Source: a bacterium (GTDB lineage Bacteria > CSSED10-310 > JAFGSJ01). From it: a stretch of DNA of 64,000 bases. The DNA lies in assembly GCA_016934675.1 (NCBI GenBank), contig JAFGSJ010000024.1, positions 85,334 through 149,333 on the forward strand, read 5' to 3'. The notes under the pieces are model-generated. The model made no database searches and was not told where the DNA came from. It saw nothing but the letters and a program-made list of their open reading frames with translations. Numbering within the stretch: position 1 is the stretch's first letter; every line of letters begins with the position of its first letter. The position numbers and the translations under genes were made by a program. Shown piece after piece: positions 10,221 through 20,748 of the stretch.

Positions 10221-10251
10221 ATAAGGGCTTCATGTTCTGAAGGGGGCTACT

Positions 10252-12459
10252 ATGCATGTTGGGAATACTAGAATGATCCGAATATTGATCGTGTTATCGT
10301 CAGTTCTGCTCTATTTCGGATTGATGGATTCAGCTTTGGCTCAGCAGGAAGAAACAAATATCCTAGCCCTGCTGCAATCCGCGCTGTCGACTGCGATTAA
10401 AACATTCAATTCACAGAATCAACCGGAAGCAATTCTGCAACTCAATCAGATCATTGACATCTGTCAAGAGAACAGGGCTTCACGAGAGTTAACGCCCGAT
10501 GAGATCAAGATACTTTCACAGGCGTATGATTATCGTGGTCGCGCGTTTTATAATATTGGTGAGACGGGCAAGGCTCAGACTGATTTTGAAGAGCTGATTA
10601 AAATCATGCCCCAATATCAGCTTGACTCGAGCATGGTTTCACCGAAAATTGTTGGTTTGTTTGACAAAATCAAAAGTGGACTTGTGGGCAATCTGGCGGT
10701 ATTTTCAACACCTTCAGGTTCCGAGGTTTTTATCAATAACAGTTTTCTGTCCTTGACCCCGATGTATTCGACTGATTTACTCAAGGGTGAGTATGTTCTT
10801 GAGGTTAAGCACCGAGGTTTTGACGTTTTTACTGAGCGGATAACCATTTTGGCCAATACTCCGCTTGAAAAAGAAGTCACGCTTGTTCCCAATACCGGTG
10901 CTTGTGTTTTCTACACGGTTCCCTCTGAGGTGAAGATATATATAGATGGTGAATTCATGGGTAGTACTTTTGGGCAAGCCCCTCCCGAATGTGCTACCTT
11001 GGCCGAGCAATACAATATTCATCTTGAGGCTTTATCGGCACCCCTGCGGATTGACTATATATCGCCCGGAACTCATCGACTCGAATTGCGCAAGGATTGT
11101 TTTTCACCAATTGTTCAGTCGATTTCCGTGGAAATAAAAGTGCATGAATACGAACCTTATGTTCTCGAACCGAGTCTGACCTCCATCCAGGTTAATGCAA
11201 GCATCCCTGGTTCTTCGGTTTATCTGAATGATTCTTTTAAAGGCTTGACCCCTTTGACACTAAAAGATGTCTGCACCGGGAAATACACTCTGAGTGTCAG
11301 AAAGGAAGGAAAGGGGAAATGGTTTCAGGAAATCGAGTTGAAACGAGGTGAACCTCAGGTATTTTCGGCTGAGATGAGACCGACCTTGACCTATATGGGG
11401 ATCATCAATGCCCGCGAGAAAGACCAGGCTGTCGTGAGCCGGGTCAATGAAAGAATGGCGACGATATTATCGTCCTTGAATTCGTTGAATTTTGACACTC
11501 TCGATGAAGAAACGGCGAACCAGATTGCCCGCGAGTTAGGTTTGCCATTATCATCTCTTTCGCGCTATTCGGCGTCCGGTCAAGACCTGGATGCCAAGAG
11601 AAAAAGCGGCATATTGGCTGAACTGGGCACAAAATTGAATACGGATTTAATGCTCTTCGCATATTTACCTGATGAGAAGCTTCAGAGACATGTTCATCTC
11701 GAACTTTTTTCACGTTATCACGATCAGGGTGATTCTTATAAGCTGGCTTTCAGTGATCAGATCGAGACCAGCACATTTGTTGCCAAAATGGATAATCGAT
11801 TGCAATTATTTTCGAATTGGATTGGTTTAGTTGCGATCGATACGCTTCTGCATGAAGGGATCGTGGTTGTTTCAGTCATGCCCGGTAGTCCGGCAGAAGC
11901 AGCCGGTGTGAAAGTCGGTGACATAATTACCAAATTGGATAACGATCCCATCGTCAGGAACAAGGATTTCACCTCCAAACTGAATGGTTATAAACAGGGT
12001 GATACAATCAGGATCAAAGTGGTTTCTGTCGATTCTTTGACCCAGGTAGTCGCTATCGAAGTTAAAGAGACTGCTGTCGAGATGCCACGTAATTCACCCA
12101 AGTATTTTTATAACAAGGCAATTTCCGAATTAAAGCAGAAAATCATGGTTGAGGGTAATCAGGATTTGATCCACTATTACCAGCTCAATCTCGGGATATG
12201 TTACATGCATTACAATAACTGGCAGAAAGCGATCGAAGATGCTTTTTCCCAGGCATCATTACCCTCACAGCCCGGGATTTCGATGGGAACGCTCAACTAT
12301 TATATCGCAGTCTGTTACCAGAATCTCGGTTATTCCGATGAAGCAATCAAATTTTTTAATCTGGCTGCTTCTGCTCCCGGGGCGACTCTGGAGTCAAATG
12401 ACGGTCCATCCGTTGAGTTTTTAGCCAAAAAGAAGCTCGATGAATTCGGACAGAGATGA
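10252..12459 (+). CDS. Secreted TPR / PEGA-repeat / PDZ domain protein
   Basis: SD AAGGGGG; signal peptide; PEGA-like LAVFSTPSGSEVFINNSFLSLTPMYSTDLLKGEYVLEV and SIQVNASIPGSSVYLNDSFKGLTPLTL; PDZ VMPGSPAEAAGVKVGDIITKLDNDPI; C-terminal TPR. Confidence 0.82.
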   Translation: MHVGNTRMIRILIVLSSVLLYFGLMDSALAQQEETNILALLQSALSTAIKTFNSQNQPEAILQLNQIIDICQENRASRELTPDEIKILSQAYDYRGRAFYNIGETGKAQTDFEELIKIMPQYQLDSSMVSPKIVGLFDKIKSGLVGNLAVFSTPSGSEVFINNSFLSLTPMYSTDLLKGEYVLEVKHRGFDVFTERITILANTPLEKEVTLVPNTGACVFYTVPSEVKIYIDGEFMGSTFGQAPPECATLAEQYNIHLEALSAPLRIDYISPGTHRLELRKDCFSPIVQSISVEIKVHEYEPYVLEPSLTSIQVNASIPGSSVYLNDSFKGLTPLTLKDVCTGKYTLSVRKEGKGKWFQEIELKRGEPQVFSAEMRPTLTYMGIINAREKDQAVVSRVNERMATILSSLNSLNFDTLDEETANQIARELGLPLSSLSRYSASGQDLDAKRKSGILAELGTKLNTDLMLFAYLPDEKLQRHVHLELFSRYHDQGDSYKLAFSDQIETSTFVAKMDNRLQLFSNWIGLVAIDTLLHEGIVVVSVMPGSPAEAAGVKVGDIITKLDNDPIVRNKDFTSKLNGYKQGDTIRIKVVSVDSLTQVVAIEVKETAVEMPRNSPKYFYNKAISELKQKIMVEGNQDLIHYYQLNLGICYMHYNNWQKAIEDAFSQASLPSQPGISMGTLNYYIAVCYQNLGYSDEAIKFFNLAASAPGATLESNDGPSVEFLAKKKLDEFGQR

Positions 12460-12506
12460 TGATGTCAAGGTAAGTATTGATCAGTTGGTGAGGAAGTAAG
12501 CTCTTC

Positions 12507-14636
12507 ATGCAGCAAAAAACGATTCACCGCTACGAAATCATCGAAAAAATCGGTGAGGGGGGTATGGGGGTTGTTTACAAGGCCCGTGATCCCCGGATCG
12601 ATAGAATTGTCGCTATTAAGACCATAAAATTCGATCTTGGTGAAAATCTCGAAGACGTCCAGGAGAAGAAACGCCGTTTTTATCGTGAGGCCAAGACCAG
12701 TGGTCAGCTTTTTCACCAGAATATTGTGACTATTCTGGATGTTGATGAGTATCAGGATTTTTCATATCTGGTCATGGAGTATGTCGAGGGAGAGACGTTG
12801 GCTCGGCGTTTGCGTGGCGGTCAACCCCTTCCTGAAGATGATGCGGTCCAGATCATCATCCAGGTTTGTGATGCGCTTCAGTATGCCCATGAGGTCGGAA
12901 TAATCCATCGTGATATCAAACCCGGCAACATAATGCTTATCGGCCAGAGGCAGGTCAAGGTTGCTGATTTCGGTCTGGCCAAGATGTTGACCTCGACCAG
13001 CGCCAATATCACGAAAACGGGCGGTATCGTTGGGACACCCTTCTATATGGCCCCCGAACAGATCCGAGGTGAAGCAGTTGATGCCCGGATCGATCTTTTT
13101 GCTTCAGGAGTCGTTTTATATGAATGCTTGACGGGCACCAAGCCGTTTCTGGGTGATACAATTTCCACTATTATTTATAAAATCCTGAATGAAGACCCGG
13201 TTTGTATCCGCGAGTTCAATCGTGATTTTTCACCGAGGCTGGACAGCATTATCGGTAAGATATTGGCCAAGAACAAGGCAGACCGATATCAGACGGCCGC
13301 GGAAATGGTTACTGATCTTCGGGATTATTATGCTCAAGCTAAGTCCCTGCGTGAGCGAACGGCTCCGATCGTCGGACTGGGAAATGATACCATGGAGATG
13401 TCCCGGGTCCTCGATTATGAGACATCAGGAAAAGGAGGGCCAGAAATCGATCGGCGGGGGAGTCGATCTGCGGTCAAAGATCAGACCGAGTTCAGGAATA
13501 AACCAGCACAATCACAGGCTGCAGCGTTTCGGCCGGCGAGATGGGCCCTGTTACTCATCCCGGTACCTCTATTGCTGCTGCTTTTCTTTTTCTGGCCCAA
13601 TTTCATGGCCCTGTTCATGTCTTCACCCAACCACCACCAAACCACGATCCTGCCTGTTCCCAGTCCAACTCCTGGACCGCCTCAAATTGCGGAGCTATCT
13701 TCTGAATTGTCTCCCAAAAACGGGATAACTGCGACACCGATGATGCTTGAAACACCTTCAGAGCAGAATGATCGTGATGATCAACTTTTTCACGAGGCAT
13801 TTCTCCTGGTCACGGTGGTTCCGCCCGAGGCGACCCTGTTTCTCGACGGGAATGAGCTTGGTACCGATTCTCAGGACCGGAAGGTCAGGCAGGGAGAGCA
13901 TCTCATTGAAGCCAGATTGGATGGGTACGAGACTGTCTCACAAACATATACGATAAATGGTTCGCGTGAGGCCCCGACCATGCTCTCGTTTAAATTACAG
14001 CCGCAACCCGGGCAGATTTCGATCGGTTCGGAGCCGGCCAACGCCCGGATCACACTGAATGACCGTTATCTGGGAACGACACCTCTGAAAATTGCTGATC
14101 TTCGCCCAGGCCCATACACGCTCACATTTGAGCGGACCAATTATCAACCCTTATCGCTCGAATTGATGATCAAACCGGGACCCAACAAAGCAATTGCCCC
14201 AAAACTCGTGCCTGCAGGTTATGGCTCGATGAATATCAATGCCCTGCCCTGGGCTACCATCTTCGTCGACGATCAGAATTATCAAACCACACCACGTTCG
14301 ATCCCTAAAATTGAAGCCGGCTTTCATACAATCAGGTTGGTCCATCCTGATTATCCGTATTATGAAATGCGAATCGAAGTCCCGATTGGTGAGAATATTA
14401 AAATTGTTCACGATTTTGAGAAAGCTAATTTTGGCACAATTCAAGTCAATGCTAAACCCTTCGGGACTGTCTTTATCGACCAGAAACTCGAAGGCGAAAC
14501 ACCTATTTCACGCAGAGTGACCATTGGTAAACATCATGTTCGTATTTCCCATCAGGGCTTACAGGACCAGATTTTCGAAGTCACGGTCAAGGGCGGGGAA
14601 ACTGAAAAAATCACTGCTCTCTTTCAGGACGAGTGA
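12507..14636 (+). CDS. Hanks-type serine/threonine protein kinase with TM segment and four PEGA-like repeats
   Basis: YEIIEKIGEGGMGVVYKARDPRIDRIVAIKTI, IIHRDIKPGNIMLI, VADFGLAKML, PFYMAPEQI; TM WALLLIPVPLLLLLFFFW; PEGA-like SEPANARITLNDRYLGTTPLKIADLRPGPYTLTF and others. Confidence 0.93.
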   Translation: MQQKTIHRYEIIEKIGEGGMGVVYKARDPRIDRIVAIKTIKFDLGENLEDVQEKKRRFYREAKTSGQLFHQNIVTILDVDEYQDFSYLVMEYVEGETLARRLRGGQPLPEDDAVQIIIQVCDALQYAHEVGIIHRDIKPGNIMLIGQRQVKVADFGLAKMLTSTSANITKTGGIVGTPFYMAPEQIRGEAVDARIDLFASGVVLYECLTGTKPFLGDTISTIIYKILNEDPVCIREFNRDFSPRLDSIIGKILAKNKADRYQTAAEMVTDLRDYYAQAKSLRERTAPIVGLGNDTMEMSRVLDYETSGKGGPEIDRRGSRSAVKDQTEFRNKPAQSQAAAFRPARWALLLIPVPLLLLLFFFWPNFMALFMSSPNHHQTTILPVPSPTPGPPQIAELSSELSPKNGITATPMMLETPSEQNDRDDQLFHEAFLLVTVVPPEATLFLDGNELGTDSQDRKVRQGEHLIEARLDGYETVSQTYTINGSREAPTMLSFKLQPQPGQISIGSEPANARITLNDRYLGTTPLKIADLRPGPYTLTFERTNYQPLSLELMIKPGPNKAIAPKLVPAGYGSMNINALPWATIFVDDQNYQTTPRSIPKIEAGFHTIRLVHPDYPYYEMRIEVPIGENIKIVHDFEKANFGTIQVNAKPFGTVFIDQKLEGETPISRRVTIGKHHVRISHQGLQDQIFEVTVKGGETEKITALFQDE

Positions 14637-14718
14637 TTCCGATGAATCAGGGATGCTTAGTATTTCAGCATTGCGCAGGTGCAAGATCATGAACTTATGA
14701 ACAACCTTTTTCAAAGGA

Positions 14719-15249
14719 GTGGTTATGCGGTTACAAAGAGTATTGGTTATGTGCGTCGTTCTCTGTGTTTGCCTGCCTTTTTCCGCTGTTGCGGACGAAC
14801 AGGCTTATAACATGACCGGACGCTTGGGTATCGGTGCGAATCTGTCGCTGAGTGGGGGAATGGGGCTTTCCGGCCGATATTGGATTAATGATACGATCGC
14901 CGTCGAGGGTATTTTCAATTTCACCTCGATCGATGTCGATGCAGAAGGAGATACCGGAGATTCCCAGTATTTTGTACTGGCAGGCCGAGGTATGTATAAC
15001 ATGCTCGATTATGGCAACATTCACGGTTGTGTGGGGGCAGGACTCGCTTTTGGCAGTATGGAAGCCAGTGGAAATGATGAGAATTTCTTCGGGATCGAGG
15101 GCTTCTTTCAGGTTGAATACATGCTCAATGAATATTTTGCAGTATCGGGCCAGACCGGATTATCCTACATCAATGCAGATGATGTGAGTATACTCTCGTT
15201 CGGGACACCTTCTTTTGTAGGGATGTTTGGTTTCCACATGTATCTGTAA
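14719..15249 (+). CDS. Outer-membrane beta-barrel protein
   Basis: Signal peptide VLVMCVVLCVCLPFSAVADE; amphipathic strands with LGIGANLSLSGGMGLSGRYWINDTIAVEGIFNF; C-term FGTPSFVGMFGFHMYL. Confidence 0.7.
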   Translation: MVMRLQRVLVMCVVLCVCLPFSAVADEQAYNMTGRLGIGANLSLSGGMGLSGRYWINDTIAVEGIFNFTSIDVDAEGDTGDSQYFVLAGRGMYNMLDYGNIHGCVGAGLAFGSMEASGNDENFFGIEGFFQVEYMLNEYFAVSGQTGLSYINADDVSILSFGTPSFVGMFGFHMYL

Positions 15250-15256
15250 GGCAAGC

Positions 15257-18103
15257 CTATTTGCGCAATTCATCATGTTGATCAAAGGGGTGGTTGACTA
15301 CACCTGTTTGATCATATTCGAGAGTTGAGCAGAATATCTTGGTTGGCAGGTAAGCAGGACCAAGTTCAGTTGCCCTCATGCAGGCTTGGGCTGCTTCCTG
15401 TCTTCGTCCCATACCGTGTAATACCCGGGCATAAGCAAGTTGGAGCAGGGCATCGTTATCGAGTTGTTCCTGCCCGAGCAGGATACTTTCAGCCCGCTCC
15501 AGTTCTCCCATGTTCATTAAATAGATAACCAGGCTGTAGATTATATTCCGATTCTCAGGATGAAATTGGAGGCTGTCATCGAGCAATTCAACTGCTTCGG
15601 TCCGGAAGCCGGCTGAAAGCAGTTTCATGGAACGCAGGTAAAGGAGATTCTGGGCCGTTTGTTTCAGTGGGATATGCTGGGGGATGGGAGGTAGGTCTCG
15701 ATACCCCATGAGTATCAGCCGGCCGATGATATCGGCACTGATGTCCTGATAAAGATTGAACGGAGCGGTAAATTCAAGAACAGGACGATCATCGGTGTTC
15801 AAAGTCGTTTGTGAGACCCAGTGATCGATGCTCTTCCCTCGGGCTACATGACCCTGTAAAAACTGTTCGAAATCCTGGAGTCCGGCCTGTTGAAAGAGAG
15901 TCGCGTGCTCGATAAACTCCTGCTCGATTGTAGTAATATCTTTCCTGATCGGTTGTTTCATGCCGATGAGAAGGATATCCCCCATACTGCCTTCCCAGAT
16001 TGACACAGTGTCGAAGACGTGGAAAAAAGAATTGAGGGCAATGCGTGTGTCCAGTTCAGACATTCCATACAGGTGCAGCCATTGGCAAATAATGCCATGA
16101 TCCGATAGTTTCTGACGGCACAAGCTAAAAAACTCGATCGAGAACAGATTGGCTATTCCTCTGATCCAGGGATTCGAGGGCTCATTGATTATGATATCAA
16201 AATGCCCTTCATGATTTCGAAGTCTATGTCGGGCGTCATCGATGATGATCTGCAGCCGCGGATCAGAAAATATCGATTCGTTGATATGTGAAAAGAAATG
16301 GGCCGCTTCGAGGACCCGTTGTTCGATCTCACAACAGATAACCTGGTCAGGGTTGAATTCAAGCATGGCCTGAGCTGTTACTCCGGTCCCCAGTCCGAGA
16401 ATGAAAACATGTTTCCGGCTTGGGGCTAATAGGGCAGGTAGACCGGCCAGCAATATCTGAGTTTTCATATCTCGACCGTCAGACCCGTCCACTTTACCAT
16501 TGATCCTCAGACCACGAATATCATTTTGTTCGGTTACAGCGACTTGGGCTGTCCAACCATCTCGACAGTACAATACATCCAGATGGGGCAGCTTTGTTCC
16601 TTCAATCTGGGGCGCATATTGAAAAACGCCTTGAGACAGGACCGTCGGGTCCCAATTTGGAACACATACCAGGAACACTATCGCCAATCCGATCAGAATG
16701 CTAACATTTCGATCTGTTAGTCCGGGTTTATGTTGCTTTCTTGACAAGAGAAACCAGAGTAGACCAAGTCCCAGATAGATCGAGCTGGACAATCGCAACG
16801 TGTTTTCTGAGCCCAGCCATGGAATGAAGAGCAGCCCGGACAGAAATATCCCGGCGACAGCTCCAATAGTATTGTATGCGCCCAATTTACCGGTTATTGA
16901 CCCGACTTCGGCTTTTGTTCGAGTCAGTAACTCACAGAAAAATGGAAAAAGGAGTCCCATCAGGAGTGTCGGCACAAAAAGCGTGGCCATGGCCAGCAGA
17001 AATTCACCGGCGATCAAGAGCGGAAATGAGCCATGGACAATCCTGAAGAGATAGAGAAACAATAAGGGCAGAATACCGATCAACATGATACTGAAGCTGA
17101 TCCCGAGAGATATCCCGATATGAAGGTAAGAACAATGGACCAGGTCTAACCTCTTTTTTCGAAAAAAGACGGGGAAAAGGAGACTGCCCAAGGCTACTCC
17201 GCCAAGGAATGTTATCAAAACGAGGCTGAAGGCATAGATTGATGAGCCAAATGAAAGGATCAAGCCCCGAGACCAGGTTACCTGGCAGGTGAGACTGGCT
17301 AGACCGGCCAGGCTATATCCAAGCATGACCCCCATAACGACACCTTTACTTAACCTTACTTCTGTCACACGAGTTTTTTCCTCGGTAAAAGGTAAAGGCA
17401 GATTTGTCCTTTCTTCTGGTTGCGATGCTGATCGTTGCTCGGTTTTATGGTAGAGAAGCCAGACCAGGCTCCCGAGCAGGATATTGCAGCAACCGGCCGA
17501 AATGAGTGTCAGTGATATGCCCAGGATCGGGACCAGGACAAGTCCACCCAATACTGTACCGAGCATGGCCCCGGCAGTATTTGTGCCATAAAACAGGGCC
17601 ACAGGCCGTCCAATCCGGCCAGGTCCGACCGCAGTGCCCTGAATAATGATCGGCAAGGTGGCCCCCATGGCAACTGTTGGAATGAGCAGAAAACCGAATG
17701 CAAGCAGGCAAGGAACAATAAATGAGGAGACAAAGAATGATTGAATTGGGAGTAATGTCTGGTCCAAAATCTGCTGAATCTGGTCGGCGAGATCGAGGAG
17801 ATAGGGACTGGCACAGCCATACATCCCGATCATTATTTCCAGGCTGGCATAGAAACCGATACATTTTTTTTGGATGTGGGTATGGGAACTGGCCCAGACA
17901 TAACCAAGGGCCAAACCGGTCATATACACGGCCAGAACGGTGACAATGGCTAAATGAGAAGTGCCCAGGCTCAGACCAAGACGTCTCATCCAGGCGATCT
18001 CATAGATCAGTCCGCACATACCTGAAAGAAAAAAGACGATGATCAAGCCCCGAAACGGAGTATGGTCCATATTCTGGTCCAGTTCCAGCTGGTCCTCGTT
18101 CAT
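15257..18103 (-). CDS. Membrane-fused spermidine synthase-like protein with C-terminal TPR
   Basis: Multi-TM N-term FLSGMCGLIYEIAWMRRLGLSLGTSHLAIVTVLAVYMTGLALG; SAM-binding-like VFILGLGTGVTAQAMLEF; FDIIINEPSNPWIRGIANLFS; TPR tail. Confidence 0.85.
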   Translation of the reverse strand: MNEDQLELDQNMDHTPFRGLIIVFFLSGMCGLIYEIAWMRRLGLSLGTSHLAIVTVLAVYMTGLALGYVWASSHTHIQKKCIGFYASLEIMIGMYGCASPYLLDLADQIQQILDQTLLPIQSFFVSSFIVPCLLAFGFLLIPTVAMGATLPIIIQGTAVGPGRIGRPVALFYGTNTAGAMLGTVLGGLVLVPILGISLTLISAGCCNILLGSLVWLLYHKTEQRSASQPEERTNLPLPFTEEKTRVTEVRLSKGVVMGVMLGYSLAGLASLTCQVTWSRGLILSFGSSIYAFSLVLITFLGGVALGSLLFPVFFRKKRLDLVHCSYLHIGISLGISFSIMLIGILPLLFLYLFRIVHGSFPLLIAGEFLLAMATLFVPTLLMGLLFPFFCELLTRTKAEVGSITGKLGAYNTIGAVAGIFLSGLLFIPWLGSENTLRLSSSIYLGLGLLWFLLSRKQHKPGLTDRNVSILIGLAIVFLVCVPNWDPTVLSQGVFQYAPQIEGTKLPHLDVLYCRDGWTAQVAVTEQNDIRGLRINGKVDGSDGRDMKTQILLAGLPALLAPSRKHVFILGLGTGVTAQAMLEFNPDQVICCEIEQRVLEAAHFFSHINESIFSDPRLQIIIDDARHRLRNHEGHFDIIINEPSNPWIRGIANLFSIEFFSLCRQKLSDHGIICQWLHLYGMSELDTRIALNSFFHVFDTVSIWEGSMGDILLIGMKQPIRKDITTIEQEFIEHATLFQQAGLQDFEQFLQGHVARGKSIDHWVSQTTLNTDDRPVLEFTAPFNLYQDISADIIGRLILMGYRDLPPIPQHIPLKQTAQNLLYLRSMKLLSAGFRTEAVELLDDSLQFHPENRNIIYSLVIYLMNMGELERAESILLGQEQLDNDALLQLAYARVLHGMGRRQEAAQACMRATELGPAYLPTKIFCSTLEYDQTGVVNHPFDQHDELRK

Positions 18104-18104
18104 G

Positions 18105-19367
18105 TTATGCCCTCTCCTCGCGGATGAGATAATCTGTCAGGCGATGTAATCCGGTCAGGTCACTGATATCAAAGTCAAAAGTCGGAATGATCGAGACACA
18201 CCGGTTCGGAAACCGATCTGATAACTCAGCCACGACCTGTTCATCGTGCTCCGCATCGGTCAAAGTCTGTTTCAGCAGATGGTGAATCAGGTTGAAATAG
18301 TGGTCGATCGGATAAGACAACCGGGTTTGGCACTCTTTCAATTTTTCGATGACTTCTTGATGATTGCGGTCAGTGAATACAAAACCGTGGACCAGTTGTT
18401 TATGTTCATTAGTGAGCGTCTGAATCGGATGGACCCGGTTTAATACGATCCATTGCGGGGGCATTGCCAGTTCTTTCAGTTTCTGAATGAGGACATTAGT
18501 GGTGGCAATCTTGCTCGGATCGGTGCCGGTGACTATGATCAATGCGGTTTTATTCGGGTCGTGTAAGACGGTATTGATCTGATGGGCCCGTTCTTTTAAT
18601 GCTTCAAACATGCCTTCAAAATTCTGCAGGAAAGAAGCTATTTCGGTAAAAAAGGACAAACCGATACTCTTCTCGACTCGTTCAATCAGAAAAGAGGTTG
18701 AGCGGTTCAAGGTCCTAAAGCTGATCCGATGTACCAGGTCGAGTGGTTTCAGGAACCACTTGATAATCGAGATGTCTAATAGATTCATGAGTCGAGCGGG
18801 GGATTCGAAGAAATCAAGAGCGTGTTTGGTAGGGGCTGTATCCACGATAAACAGGTCATATTTTCCCTGTTTGTGCAATTCATAGAGTTTCCCCAAGGCA
18901 ACAATTTCTTCAGTCCCAGCTAAAGAATCTGATACCGCTTTATAGATAGTATTGCTGAGAATGCGATTGGCGATTTCTTCCGTGGGTGCATATTTGATGA
19001 TCAACTCATCGAGTGCTCGTTTGACATCGAGCATCATGGCCCAGAGTTCGCCATGGCTGCGAGGTTCATCCTGATGACCTTCAAATGAAATTCGTGTTTC
19101 AACATTGCCCAATTCCTGGAGCCCCATGGCGTTGGCCAGCCTTCGGGCAGGGTCGATTGTGATTACCAGCACCTTCTTACCACGTTTTGCCGCAGCCAGG
19201 GCGGTTGCAGCCGAAACAGTCGTTTTACCCACGCCGCCAGTTCCCACAAATAAAATGATTTTCTTGTTTTGAAGTAATTCCCACAGTGAGGCTTGATGCT
19301 CTGTTTCCACTACTGTTCTTATGCTATTTGCCTGTGTCTTTTTTCCTGAGCGGGTCGATAGAGTCAT
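18105..19367 (-). CDS. ArsA/Get3-family ATPase (non-signature Walker A GTGGVGKT)
   Basis: IILFVGTGGVGKTTVSAATALAAAKRGKKVLVITIDPARRLANAMGL; LFIVDTAPTKHALDFFESP. Confidence 0.85.
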   Translation of the reverse strand: MTLSTRSGKKTQANSIRTVVETEHQASLWELLQNKKIILFVGTGGVGKTTVSAATALAAAKRGKKVLVITIDPARRLANAMGLQELGNVETRISFEGHQDEPRSHGELWAMMLDVKRALDELIIKYAPTEEIANRILSNTIYKAVSDSLAGTEEIVALGKLYELHKQGKYDLFIVDTAPTKHALDFFESPARLMNLLDISIIKWFLKPLDLVHRISFRTLNRSTSFLIERVEKSIGLSFFTEIASFLQNFEGMFEALKERAHQINTVLHDPNKTALIIVTGTDPSKIATTNVLIQKLKELAMPPQWIVLNRVHPIQTLTNEHKQLVHGFVFTDRNHQEVIEKLKECQTRLSYPIDHYFNLIHHLLKQTLTDAEHDEQVVAELSDRFPNRCVSIIPTFDFDISDLTGLHRLTDYLIREERA

Positions 19368-20392
19368 AACGGTGCTTTCTCAAGAGATGATTGAGCGTGA
19401 CCGAGCGTTTGGGCGATCTGCCTGAAAAAATCAAGGGTGTCCTGGTTCCGGGTGATTGAAGGGACTTCATATAAAGGCAGAGGTATTGTCTCAGTCAATA
19501 TCTGTTGATACATCGTCTCGATGTTATGGCGGGTTTGATAGAATCTGACCGTTTGTGCCATCAGAGCACACAAAGTATTACCCACGGATTCAGCATCAGT
19601 TCGATGATCGTTTTCTTCTGCTTCAGGCCTGCAGCAGAATTTGATCACCTCCTCCAGATCAGAAATATAACGCCCCAGATCCGGACTCTTAGTATTGACA
19701 ATGACAGATTTTACCGGGATTTTAAGTTTATTGACCAAGGCTGTGTAGAATTCGATTGTTTCATTGATGGGCATCTCCTCGGGTAGAGTCACAAGATGCA
19801 GCGAGGTCTGATCGGGATCGAGCCAGATATCCTTGATCCTTTTTGCTTTTGTATGCAGAGGCCCAACCGGAAAGGTTGCCATGACCGAATCAGGCACTGA
19901 AAACCAGGAAAGGCCATGTCCTGTTGCCGGTGAATCGACAAAGATCACGTCATAATGTCGCCGACCGAATTCTGAGGTGCGCGATAAAGCCTGGATGATC
20001 AGGTCTTGGGTCATTAATTCCTTAATACCGGGAGCAATTGCAGTAAAATAACTATAAACAGGGCTCGCCAGAACAGGCTCGTATAACCAGTGAATCTTCA
20101 TAGATTTCTTGATGTAATTGTTAAATATCTTGATTTGATCGAGATTGAATACTGATAAACCGGGTCTGACTTCATGCACATTATCGATTGGCCCATTGGG
20201 CGAACCTCCCCATAATAATTCAAGAGGTTGGACCGGATTTACGGCCAAGAGGAGTGTTTCCAGACCTTCTTCTGCTGCCTTGAGCGCAATGGCACAACTG
20301 ATCGTTGTTTTTCCGACCCCGCCCTTACCGGTGATGAAGTTCAAACGACGCCACTGATCACCCAATATCCAGACCGGTTTTTTGTTTGGCAT
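19364..20392 (-). CDS. ArsA/Get3-family ATPase (signature-lysine Walker A GKGGVGKT)
   Basis: LNFITGKGGVGKTTISCAIALKAAEEGLETLLLAVNP; DVIFVDSPATGHGLSWFSVPD; 4-nt overlap with downstream paralog. Confidence 0.85.
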   Translation of the reverse strand: MPNKKPVWILGDQWRRLNFITGKGGVGKTTISCAIALKAAEEGLETLLLAVNPVQPLELLWGGSPNGPIDNVHEVRPGLSVFNLDQIKIFNNYIKKSMKIHWLYEPVLASPVYSYFTAIAPGIKELMTQDLIIQALSRTSEFGRRHYDVIFVDSPATGHGLSWFSVPDSVMATFPVGPLHTKAKRIKDIWLDPDQTSLHLVTLPEEMPINETIEFYTALVNKLKIPVKSVIVNTKSPDLGRYISDLEEVIKFCCRPEAEENDHRTDAESVGNTLCALMAQTVRFYQTRHNIETMYQQILTETIPLPLYEVPSITRNQDTLDFFRQIAQTLGHAQSSLEKAPL

Positions 20393-20643
20393 AGTAGTTT
20401 GCTCCAGGAAATCAGGCCGGGTTTATAGTTGATAAAAATGAACTTTTCAGCTTCCTGTTTGTTAATAATTGTACACGGTCCGGATTCATGGTAAAATAAT
20501 GGACCTGGTTGAATATCATTGCACCTTTTACTCTTTTAATCATACAGTCAGGGCTGGCTTACATCATGTTTGCTGCTAAGGTTTTCTTATTGCACAGTAT
20601 AGTGCATGTCAATTTTAGCTCTGAAAAGGTGCTCGAAGGGTCA

Positions 20644-20692
20644 ATGCCAGAAATTTCATTTTTTTTTGCATTTTCTGGAATATTTCTGGCAT
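20644..20692. repeat. 11-bp perfect inverted repeat ATGCCAGAAAT / ATTTCTGGCAT upstream of the sigma factor gene
   Basis: Arms 20644-20654 and 20682-20692, 27-nt spacer. Confidence 0.7.
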
Positions 20693-20748
20693 AATATTTG
20701 TCTTATACTTGGTAACTTATTAACACTTTTCGGTATTGAGGTGCGTCT

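Noticed and set aside
14634-14655. TGATTC-CGAT-GAATCA mini-palindrome after kinase 2
   Set aside because: 6-bp arms only; expected by chance at this scale.
18105-20392. Arsenite resistance operon
   Set aside because: Only ArsA-type ATPases; no arsB/acr3, arsC, arsD or arsR visible.
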